Assembly (NCBI GenBank): GCA_050049355.1
Contig: JASFWK010000075.1
Location: 1-9,828, forward strand
DNA: 9,828 nt
Direction: 5' to 3'
Source: JASFWK01 sp050049355
GTDB lineage: Bacteria > Chloroflexota > Anaerolineae > B4-G1 > DUEL01
Both the position numbers and the translations under genes were made by a program. The notes beneath the pieces were generated by a model. That model was not told where the DNA came from. It saw nothing but the letters and a program-made list of their open reading frames with translations, and searched no databases. How positions within the stretch are numbered: the stretch's first letter is position 1; every line of letters starts with the position of its first letter. This document shows positions 1 to 6,060 of this stretch, piece by piece.

Positions 1-927
1 CGCTGCGTACTCGCCCCAGATGCCCAGTGCCATGTAGACAATCACCTCATCGGGAGACTCGCGGCCCGGCCTCCGACCAGCCACGATGTCTGGCCACTCA
101 GCGTGAATGTCCTCCGAACCAAACAGTCCCTTCTGACCAAGCGCCTTCAACTCCGGGATACGAGGACCGACGTAGTGCCAGCTATCCACGACCACTTTAT
201 CGACCTCAGTGATGACGTCGAGCGCGACCTCCTGGTAGGAACCCAGTCGCGCGACGAACGCCCCGGGGCGCAGCCAGGCCCGCTCCACCAGCGGCTGATC
301 ACCGGTGGTGACAGTGATGAGAATGTCAGCCTCGCGCACGACCTCCTCTCGCTCGTCCAGGGAAACCGGCTGCACGGAGAGGTCCAGCTCTGGCCCCAAC
401 TCCGCAGCGTAGTCCTCCGCCACCTGCGGCAGAATGTCTACAACGTAGGCCTGGGAGAGAGCAAAGCGATGAGTAAGCGCTCGCAAATGCATGCGTCCCA
501 GCGTTCCTGCGCCAAATATGGTCACCACCTCGGCGTCAGCACGGGCGAGGTAGGCAGCGGTCACAGCCGTCGAGGCACCGGTCTTCAGCGCCGTGACCCA
601 TCCGCCCTCCATCACACACACGGGCAGGCCCGTCTCTGCGTCGAACAGGAGTACCATCGATGAGGTGGTAGAACAGCCGAACCGCTGCGGGTTGGCCGGG
701 AAGTAGCTGAAGGTCTTGACAAACGCCAACTCCTCACCCGCCAGATAACCAGAGAAGGGTTTGATGAAGCCAGCCCCGCCGACGTCCATATAGAACTTGT
801 CGCCAACGATCCGGCCAGCTCCGTCGGCTTGGATTCCTTTCTCAGCCAGATCCACCGCCTCGGAGACCGTCAAGGTCCGCCGGACGTCCGATTCAGTCAA
901 GTACAAGATAGATTCAGGCACAGGCAC
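1..927 (-). CDS. Ornithine cyclodeaminase / mu-crystallin family protein (3' end cut by window)
   Basis: The minus-strand frame stays open for 309 codons to base 1. The family is usually about 310-330 residues, so only the last few residues should be missing. Members are NAD(P)-dependent enzymes acting on imino/amino acids: ornithine or lysine cyclodeaminase, alanine dehydrogenase, and pyrroline- or piperideine-2-carboxylate reductases. Visible landmarks are an N-terminal LYLTESDVRRTL segment, GGAGFIKPFSGY near residues 50-61, a conserved lysine in AFVKTF (K71), DAETGLPVCVMEGG (about 96-109), TALKTGA (112-118), and a Rossmann glycine motif GAGTLG (139-144). The family's usual TALRT arginine is a lysine here (K115). 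The start is set at GTG 927 because GGAG (937-934) lies 6 nt upstream; GTG 921 and GTG 939 are alternatives. It begins 25 nt after the aminotransferase stop. Family is confident, substrate is not: it could be a deaminating cyclase or an imine reductase. Confidence 0.92.
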   Translation of the reverse strand, partial: MPVPESILYLTESDVRRTLTVSEAVDLAEKGIQADGAGRIVGDKFYMDVGGAGFIKPFSGYLAGEELAFVKTFSYFPANPQRFGCSTTSSMVLLFDAETGLPVCVMEGGWVTALKTGASTAVTAAYLARADAEVVTIFGAGTLGRMHLRALTHRFALSQAYVVDILPQVAEDYAAELGPELDLSVQPVSLDEREEVVREADILITVTTGDQPLVERAWLRPGAFVARLGSYQEVALDVITEVDKVVVDSWHYVGPRIPELKALGQKGLFGSEDIHAEWPDIVAGRRPGRESPDEVIVYMALGIWGEYAA

Positions 928-933
928 GATACT

Positions 934-937
934 CTCC
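934..937 (-). promoter_or_regulatory. Shine-Dalgarno site for the cyclodeaminase-like gene
   Basis: GGAG read on the minus strand, 6 nt before GTG 927. It decides among three in-frame GTG codons: GTG 939 has only about 2 nt to its nearest GGAG and GTG 921 has 12 nt. Confidence 0.55.
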
Positions 938-952
938 ACTTCTCCCGTCCAC

Positions 953-2221
953 CTAGGAGATCACCTCGTCCAAGACATCGCGGAAGGTTTCCAGCGCCTC
1001 CTCTACCTGCCCCTGTTCGACCATCAGTGGCGGAATCCAGCGCACGGTGTTGTTCCAGGGGCCGCAGGTGAGCAGCAGGAGCCCTCGCTTGAGGCATCCC
1101 TTCACCGCTGCCTTCGCCACGTCCGTGGCGGGAGAACCGTCGGGAGCTGTGAGCTCGCTGGCGACCATCAGCCCCAGCCCTCGCACGTCCCCGATGATGG
1201 GGAATTCCTCCTGCAGCTCGTGCAGCCGTCCCATCAAGCGCTCCCCCATCCGCTGCGCATTCTCCAGCAGCCCCTCCTCCCGGATCGTGCGGATCGTGGC
1301 CACGGCGCCAGCGCAGGCGACGGCGTTGCCGCCATAAGTGCCACCGTGGGAACCAGGGATCCACTCCTCCATCAACTCACGTCGGGCCACAATCCCGGAA
1401 AGCGGCAGGCCCGAGGCCAATCCCTTGGCTATCGTCATGATGTCCGGCATCACGTCGAAATGTTCCACGGCAAACCAGCGCCCGGTGCGCCCGAACCCTG
1501 ACTGGACCTCGTCAGCGATAAGGAGGATGTCGTGCTCGTCGCAGATCTGGCGCAGACCCTGGAGGAAGCGCGTGGGCGGCACCACGTAGCCCCCCTCCCC
1601 CAGCACCGGCTCGATCACCATTGCCGCTGTCTCCCAGGGAGCAGTCTGAGCCTTCAGCAGGAGCTCTAGCTCCCCAAGGCAAAAGTCCACCGTCTCCTGA
1701 TCGCTCCAGCCATAGCGATACGCGTACGGGAACGGAGCCACGAAGACTCCCGCCGGTAGGGGCTGATAGCCTGCCCGATAGATGGTCTTGGAAGTGGTGA
1801 GGGCCATCGTAAGAGCAGTACGGCCGTGGAAGCTGCCCTGGAAGACAATGACGTTGGGCCGCCCGGTAGCGTGGCGGGCCAGCTTGACCGCTCCCTCGAC
1901 CGCCTCCGCTCCACTGTTGGAGAAGAAGAAGCTATCCAACCCCTCCGGCACGATCGTGCGCAGTTCCTCCGCCAGCTCCAGGAGCGGCGGGTGGAAGACG
2001 ATATTGACCTGCCCATGCAAAAGCTTCGCCGCCTGCTCCTGGATCGCACGAACCACCTTGGGATGGCAGTGGCCCGTGTTGGTCACTCCAATGCCGCAGG
2101 TGAAGTCCAGGTAGCCGGTACCGTTCTGATCATAAACGTAGGCCCCCTCCGCCCGCTCAGCCACGATCGGCGTGTACCGCTTCCAGACGGGAGAGATGAA
2201 ATCCTTGCCACTGCTGTCCAT
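953..2221 (-). CDS. Class III PLP-dependent aminotransferase (4-aminobutyrate/ornithine aminotransferase-like)
   Basis: This 422-residue protein has the normal length and order of a fold-type I, class III (omega) aminotransferase. These enzymes move a terminal amino group, for example from GABA, ornithine or a related diamine/amino acid, to 2-oxoglutarate or pyruvate. Seen in sequence: GIGVTNTGHCHP (43-54); the phosphate-binding SNSGAEAVEG (101-110); FHGRTALTMALT (131-142) with the ring-stacking aromatic next to H132; the ADEVQSGFGRTG block with the PLP-pyridine aspartate D237; the Schiff-base lysine K266 in TIAKGLASGLPL; T295 in HGGTYGGN; and the C-terminal R394 in VRWIPPL. ATG 2221 is preceded by AGGAGG with 8 nt spacing. 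It starts 4 nt after the ureohydrolase stop, which suggests translational coupling. An omega-aminotransferase directly after a ureohydrolase fits a route from guanidino acid to amino acid to semialdehyde (for example guanidinobutyrate to GABA to succinic semialdehyde), but the actual substrate cannot be read from sequence. Confidence 0.95.
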   Translation of the reverse strand: MDSSGKDFISPVWKRYTPIVAERAEGAYVYDQNGTGYLDFTCGIGVTNTGHCHPKVVRAIQEQAAKLLHGQVNIVFHPPLLELAEELRTIVPEGLDSFFFSNSGAEAVEGAVKLARHATGRPNVIVFQGSFHGRTALTMALTTSKTIYRAGYQPLPAGVFVAPFPYAYRYGWSDQETVDFCLGELELLLKAQTAPWETAAMVIEPVLGEGGYVVPPTRFLQGLRQICDEHDILLIADEVQSGFGRTGRWFAVEHFDVMPDIMTIAKGLASGLPLSGIVARRELMEEWIPGSHGGTYGGNAVACAGAVATIRTIREEGLLENAQRMGERLMGRLHELQEEFPIIGDVRGLGLMVASELTAPDGSPATDVAKAAVKGCLKRGLLLLTCGPWNNTVRWIPPLMVEQGQVEEALETFRDVLDEVIS

Positions 2222-2225
2222 ATGC

Positions 2226-3143
2226 CTATCCTCCTACATCCCCTCTCTCTGACCTCTTCTGAATCGCTCCCCACGCTTCGTAGATGACCTTGAGGGCAGC
2301 GAAGGAGGTAGTATCTGCATGATCCAAGGGAGGGGCCACCTCTACCACATCGAGGGCCCGTACCGGCAGCTCCCGGAAGAGCACCAGCACCAAGTCCAAC
2401 AGATCGCGCGTGGTAAGCCCGCCTCCCTCCGCATAACCGGTGCCGGGCGCGTAGGCCGGGTCCAGCCCATCTATGTCCAAACTGAAGTAGACCGCCTGCA
2501 CGTCCCTCAGTCCTTTCAGCACCTCTGCAGCGACCGCTTCAATCCCCGATCTATGACACTGGCGCGCGGTGTAGAAGGAGATCTGCGGATGTTCAGTCAA
2601 GAACTCCCACTCCTTCTGACCGAAGGAGCGCAGTCCCACGAAGATCAGATGCTGGGGAGCCAGGCCGGACAACTCCAGTGCCCGCCGCGCCGGGCAGGCG
2701 TGGGACCAGCGGTGCCCATCGTAGATGTCGAACAGGTCGGCATGGGCATCGAAATACACGATGCCAAATGGGCTGTCAGCGACGCGATCGAAGGCGCGCA
2801 TTAGAGGAATGCTCACCGAATGGTCGCCGCCCAGAAAGAGAGCCAGGCGGTGCTGAAGCACCTCCATCGCCCGATCCTGCACGGTCTGGAAGTAACGTGA
2901 CCACTCCAGATCGGCAGGGACATCGCCGTAGTCGCGTACTCTCAGGCTCAGTGGTTGCCCTTCTTCGGCGGAGCAGGCCAGACGGGAGCTCAGTTCCCGC
3001 AGCTTGGACGGGGCAGAAGCCGCCCCGCTTCGGAAGCTCACCGCTCCGTCGAAGGGCACACCCAGGACTCCCACTTCGGCAGCGGGGTCATCGCTGATCA
3101 ACCCGCTCCACAGATGCCGATGGGGGGCAAATGAAGCCATCAT
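2226..3143 (-). CDS. Arginase/agmatinase-family ureohydrolase
   Basis: A 305-residue binuclear-manganese hydrolase of typical length that splits a guanidino compound (agmatine, arginine, guanidinobutyrate, guanidinopropionate) into urea and an amine, or formiminoglutamate into formamide and glutamate. All six metal ligands are visible: H108 in FLGGDHS; D132, H134 and D136 in FDAHADLFD; D223 and D225 in SLDIDGLDP. The SHACP motif (147-151) and EVAPP (268-272, glutamate E268) are also family hallmarks. The substrate-side loop reads GTGYAEGGGL, where agmatinases commonly have GTGTPEPGGL, so classic agmatinase specificity is not assured. Two consecutive ATG codons (3143, 3140) open the frame; the first has GAGG 6 nt upstream. 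The gene follows the saccharopine-dehydrogenase-like gene by 28 nt and runs into the aminotransferase with a 4-nt gap. Enzyme class is firm; substrate is open. Confidence 0.94.
   Translation of the reverse strand: MMASFAPHRHLWSGLISDDPAAEVGVLGVPFDGAVSFRSGAASAPSKLRELSSRLACSAEEGQPLSLRVRDYGDVPADLEWSRYFQTVQDRAMEVLQHRLALFLGGDHSVSIPLMRAFDRVADSPFGIVYFDAHADLFDIYDGHRWSHACPARRALELSGLAPQHLIFVGLRSFGQKEWEFLTEHPQISFYTARQCHRSGIEAVAAEVLKGLRDVQAVYFSLDIDGLDPAYAPGTGYAEGGGLTTRDLLDLVLVLFRELPVRALDVVEVAPPLDHADTTSFAALKVIYEAWGAIQKRSERGDVGG
2230..2235 (-). promoter_or_regulatory. Shine-Dalgarno site for the aminotransferase gene
   Basis: A full AGGAGG on the minus strand, 8 nt before ATG 2221. It lies inside the last codons of the ureohydrolase gene, just before that gene's TAG stop (2228-2226), so ribosomes terminating there would be positioned to reinitiate. 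Confidence 0.75.
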
Positions 3144-3149
3144 TCGTCA

Positions 3150-3153
3150 CCTC
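3150..3153 (-). promoter_or_regulatory. Shine-Dalgarno site for the ureohydrolase gene
   Basis: GAGG within AGAGGTGA on the minus strand, 6 nt before ATG 3143 and 9 nt before the second ATG at 3140. The spacing slightly favours the first ATG. Confidence 0.6.
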
Positions 3154-3171
3154 TGGATGCCAATGACTCGT

Positions 3172-4323
3172 CTACTCCAGGACGTGGTACTCCTCCACCC
3201 TCTCGTGGATCTCGATCCCTCGCCTGCTCAGTTCCGAGAAGAAGACGCCAGGATCGAGAGCCGTTTCCGGGGGCACGACCCCCCTCACCTCGACATCGCC
3301 TCGGCCGATCATCTGTGCGCCGACGCTCAACGGAATGGCAATGTTCTTGTAGTAGGCCGCTTTTCCACCCCATTCCTCCTGCGGTGGATGCCGGTTCCAT
3401 AGTCTCACCTTCACGTCGCGCCCATCGCGCTTGCCGAACACGTCCACCACCAGACCATACGCCCACAGCGGAGTCTGCTTGCTCTCCGGCAGTTGGATCA
3501 GGATCTCATGCATCAACTCCAGCGGCTTGGCCTCGGCGTCTCCAACCGTGACGGTCTCCTCACTGTAGAGACCCGAATCGAGCATCGCCTTCGCTAGTCG
3601 CATGGCGTGGGGTGGGAAACAGCCGCGAACCGAGACAGCCTTGGCACCCAGGCTCTCGGGCATCGTCCGCGTCTCCGGGTGCGGGATGTAGCAGACCTCT
3701 TGCTCGCCGATGGGGCCCGGGAAGTCTACCGTTTGGACCCCCTCGAAAGGACCGACCCAATGGAACTCTCCATCTCTGTAGTAGAGCCGGCTCTCTGTCT
3801 TCGGATGAAACTCCCAGAGGAAGGTGGTCAGCAGGCCCGGAGAAGGAGCCGGGCAGCGGAAGGCAGCGAAGTTTATCTGGATCTCCTCCACCTCGTCGAG
3901 CTGATCCGCGCCACGCCGGGCCATGGCGTTGGTGATGCCGGGGGTGGCGCCGACGCCGGGAACGAAGACGATGCCCTTCTCCTCAGCAGCTGCGTCGCAA
4001 TCCCATTGGTCCTCCTCGGTGGAGACGTCCAGTCCGCTGACGCCAGCTTCGACACAGGCTCGGGTGACCGCCAGGTCGTACTTCCAGGGCAGACCGTTCA
4101 GGATCACGTCGAAACCTTTGAAGATTTCCACCAACCCATCGTACTCATTGGCGTCCACCTTGAGGACCTCTACACGTGGATCCCTGATCTCATCAGCCAG
4201 CTCCTCGGCCGCGGCGACATCGTAGTCACCAATGACGATTTGCTCAAAGTCAGAGAACTCAGCCAGATCGCGTGTCGCGTGTTGACAGACGGCGCCAGCG
4301 CCGCCCAACGATAGGATTCTCAT
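3172..4323 (-). CDS. Saccharopine dehydrogenase-like NAD(P)-dependent oxidoreductase (Lys9/COG1748 type)
   Basis: A 383-residue protein with an N-terminal Rossmann fold (ILSLGGAGAVCQ, residues 3-14; acidic D33 after the second strand region suggests NAD binding). The order of segments matches the saccharopine reductase-like family: DVILNGLPWKYD (about 72-83), a LDVSTEED segment near residue 100, and FVPGVGATPGITNAMA (about 120-135), which is the most diagnostic block. Known relatives interconvert an alpha-aminoadipate semialdehyde/glutamate pair and saccharopine, make carboxynorspermidine or homospermidine-type products, or are uncharacterised. In each the chemistry is NAD(P)-linked oxidation or reduction of a secondary amine or imine. 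The start at ATG 4323 is supported by AGGAG 6 nt upstream. It follows the ferredoxin gene after 64 nt, the longest gap in the window, and precedes the ureohydrolase by 28 nt. I infer a redox step on an amino-acid adduct or imine in the same pathway; it is not evidence of lysine biosynthesis. Confidence 0.86.
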   Translation of the reverse strand: MRILSLGGAGAVCQHATRDLAEFSDFEQIVIGDYDVAAAEELADEIRDPRVEVLKVDANEYDGLVEIFKGFDVILNGLPWKYDLAVTRACVEAGVSGLDVSTEEDQWDCDAAAEEKGIVFVPGVGATPGITNAMARRGADQLDEVEEIQINFAAFRCPAPSPGLLTTFLWEFHPKTESRLYYRDGEFHWVGPFEGVQTVDFPGPIGEQEVCYIPHPETRTMPESLGAKAVSVRGCFPPHAMRLAKAMLDSGLYSEETVTVGDAEAKPLELMHEILIQLPESKQTPLWAYGLVVDVFGKRDGRDVKVRLWNRHPPQEEWGGKAAYYKNIAIPLSVGAQMIGRGDVEVRGVVPPETALDPGVFFSELSRRGIEIHERVEEYHVLE

Positions 4324-4329
4324 GGTTCA

Positions 4330-4334
4330 CTCCT
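4330..4334 (-). promoter_or_regulatory. Shine-Dalgarno site for the saccharopine-dehydrogenase-like gene
   Basis: AGGAG on the minus strand, 6 nt before ATG 4323. The rest of the 64-nt intergenic segment (4324-4387) shows no convincing terminator or promoter: only a short CCACGTGG palindrome at 4379-4386 and a 4-bp inverted pair. Confidence 0.7.
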
Positions 4335-4387
4335 CTGCGCAGTTGTGATCGTACGTTGGCGTCCCAAGACCTGTCGAGCCACGTGGG

Positions 4388-4663
4388 CTATCCCCAACGA
4401 TAGCAGACACCGTATCCTCCTCGGGGATAGCGCCACGTGATTGCTCCACGCCTGCAGACCGCCCGACATGACCCGCATTCCAGGCAGCCATCGCAGTTGT
4501 GCGTGAGCTGATTGCCATCCCACACGTAGAGCCCGCCCGGGCAGACGGCCGTACAAGGTCGTCCCTCGCATGCCAGGCACAACTCCTTCTTGATCTGGAT
4601 GTGAGGTTCTGGATCGGGCTTGAAGGCCAACGTGTCCAGTTTGAGGTCCAGCCGAACGTCCAT
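4388..4663 (-). CDS. FixX-like ferredoxin, ETF-quinone oxidoreductase iron-sulfur subunit
   Basis: This 91-residue protein is the iron-sulfur partner of the FixC-like flavoprotein encoded just upstream; in mitochondrial ETF-QO the two are fused. The ending YPRGGYGVCYRWG and the central CPGGLY and CLECGSCR blocks are characteristic of the FixX family. Cysteines lie at 29, 32, 37, 41, 57, 60, 63, 66, 70 and 87. The two runs C-x2-C-x4-C-x3-C (29-41) and C-x2-C-x2-C-x3-C (60-70) could hold two [4Fe-4S] clusters, whereas proteobacterial FixX as I recall it keeps mainly the second run plus the CP cysteine. ATG 4663 is 18 nt after the FixC stop; its best ribosome site, GGAGGG (4681-4676), overlaps that stop and is rather far at 12 nt. 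No other methionine precedes the cysteines. It should pass electrons from the flavoprotein toward quinone, in the cytoplasm at the membrane face. Confidence 0.93.
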   Translation of the reverse strand: MDVRLDLKLDTLAFKPDPEPHIQIKKELCLACEGRPCTAVCPGGLYVWDGNQLTHNCDGCLECGSCRAVCRRGAITWRYPRGGYGVCYRWG

Positions 4664-4681
4664 CCTCTACTCGAACCCTCC

Positions 4682-6049
4682 TCAATGCCTCTGCTGCCTG
4701 CGCCAGCGAAGGGCGTCCGTCCAGGCAGCCACTCCCAGCGGCCAGCGGACATACCAGGGCACCCGCAGCTTTACCAGACTGTGATAGATTTCTCCCCATA
4801 CCGAATGGGAATTCCCCTCTTGCTCCAATCCGGAGAGGCCAAACTCCCTCCCCCAATCATAGAAGTACCGCCGGGCGATGCGGAGGAGATGGTCCGGTCG
4901 CCGAAGCTGAATATCGCGATGTTTCCGACCGTATTCCCAGGACTCGCGAGCCTTCCGCTGCACCTCGATCAGCCCTTCCTCCTTCAGAAGATCCCGGTAG
5001 ACTGCCAGCGTGGCCCTGGAGTAGTCGCCCTTCTCACAAGCATGCCTTACCGTCCTGGCTGCAGCCCTCCCGCTGGCCATGGCCGGCCACGACCCCACTC
5101 CTTCGCTAGTTGTGAACTTGCCAGCATCTCCTGCCAGCAGAACTCCATCCCGGTAGAGGCAGCTCAGGTCGGATACGCCCCCCCAGGGGATGAGATGTGC
5201 CTGATATTCGCGCAGCGTCGCGCCCTCGATCAGACGAGCGATGTAGGGGTGACTCTCTCGCGCCGCCAACACCTCATATGCCGGCACACCGCACGCTTGC
5301 AGGACATCGAGCGGCACCTCGGCAGTCAGGGACAGCGAGTCCAGGTTGGTATACAGCTCCGTGTAGTAGGCCCCTCTCTTCCCCTGAGGTCCCGTGACGA
5401 CCCCAGTGAATAGTGAGATCACACCCTCACCCGGCTGTAACCCGAAACGCTCCTCAATGCGCTCAGCGGGCAGATCCAGGATCTCCCGGGTGATCAGCGA
5501 CACCTCAGCAGGCGAGGGCTTTGCACGCAGCCCTGCCTTCTCGGCCACCGTCGAATTGACACCATCTGCACCAATCACAACTCGGGCGCGCATGTCCCCT
5601 CGCCGGGTACGGACACCAACCACGCACCCGTTCTCCCACGACAAGTCCTCCACCAGCGTCGCCGTGAACAACTCCGCGCCGGCATCCACTGCCTCGTGAG
5701 CGAACCAGGCATCGAATTCGGACCGAAAGACGGTAAAAAGCGGATAAGGGTGGCCATTCCGACCATAGCTGCGCAGGGCGGGCAGCCGCAGCACCTCGTC
5801 TTCACCGAGGATGTACATCTCATACGCGCCAGTAATGCGTCGCTGCAGCGGAGCTCGCTCGCGGAAGTCAGGCACGAGAGCCTGCAGCTTGCCAGCGAGG
5901 AGCACGCCGCTCATCACATTCTTCTCGCCGGGCCTGCTTCCCCGTTCCAGGAGAACCACGTCAAGCCCGTCGCGAGCCATCTGCAGCGCCGCGGCCGAGC
6001 CCGCCGGGCCCGCACCGACGACGATGCAGTCGTGAACGCGATCGGTCAC
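4682..6049 (-). CDS. FixC / ETF-quinone oxidoreductase-like FAD-dependent oxidoreductase
   Basis: A 455-residue flavoprotein of the geranylgeranyl reductase/FixC/ETF-QO group. Seen: the N-terminal dinucleotide motif GAGPAG (12-17) followed by the acidic end of the second strand (LLERG, 33-37); PGEKNVMSGVL (40-50), close to the FixC-type motif after the FAD site; GADGVNS (160-166); and the second FAD motif GVLLAGDAG (302-310) followed by GVGSWPAMASGRAAA. The C-terminal region around 430-449 is aromatic and hydrophobic (VPWYVRWPLGVAAW) and may help membrane contact. I chose GTG 6049 because it places the FAD motif at the usual distance from the N-terminus, an AGGGGGGTGA site lies just upstream, and it follows the methyltransferase stop by one base (TGA-C-GTG). 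ATG 6103 would add 18 residues and overlap the upstream gene. With the following ferredoxin it would carry electrons to quinone. No ETF alpha/beta (FixA/FixB) genes occur in the window, so its electron donor is unknown. Confidence 0.9.
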   Translation of the reverse strand: MTDRVHDCIVVGAGPAGSAAALQMARDGLDVVLLERGSRPGEKNVMSGVLLAGKLQALVPDFRERAPLQRRITGAYEMYILGEDEVLRLPALRSYGRNGHPYPLFTVFRSEFDAWFAHEAVDAGAELFTATLVEDLSWENGCVVGVRTRRGDMRARVVIGADGVNSTVAEKAGLRAKPSPAEVSLITREILDLPAERIEERFGLQPGEGVISLFTGVVTGPQGKRGAYYTELYTNLDSLSLTAEVPLDVLQACGVPAYEVLAARESHPYIARLIEGATLREYQAHLIPWGGVSDLSCLYRDGVLLAGDAGKFTTSEGVGSWPAMASGRAAARTVRHACEKGDYSRATLAVYRDLLKEEGLIEVQRKARESWEYGRKHRDIQLRRPDHLLRIARRYFYDWGREFGLSGLEQEGNSHSVWGEIYHSLVKLRVPWYVRWPLGVAAWTDALRWRRQQRH

Positions 6050-6050
6050 G

Positions 6051-6060
6051 TCACCCCCCT
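6051..6060 (-). promoter_or_regulatory. Shine-Dalgarno/stop overlap coupling the methyltransferase and FixC-like genes
   Basis: On the minus strand this reads AGGGGGGTGA, close to the full anti-16S complement, and it ends in the TGA stop of the methyltransferase. After one base comes GTG 6049. The layout supports the internal GTG start and translational coupling. Confidence 0.65.

Noticed and set aside
797..1501. Plus-strand open frame of 234 codons
   Set aside because: Antisense to the aminotransferase, spanning its gene junction; its composition is that of a shadow frame.
3607..4314. Plus-strand open frame of 235 codons
   Set aside because: Antisense to the saccharopine-dehydrogenase-like gene, whose motifs on the minus strand are clear; no ribosome site or family match.
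4324..4387. Possible terminator or operator in the 64-nt gap (CCACGTGG at 4379-4386; TTGG/CCAA pair)
   Set aside because: The palindrome is only 8 bp, the inverted pair has a 4-bp stem, and there is no T-run, so neither supports a terminator or a defined binding site.
4499..5413. Plus-strand open frame of 304 codons
   Set aside because: It is antisense to the ferredoxin and FixC-like genes, rich in Pro/Arg/Ser/His, with no recognisable motif.
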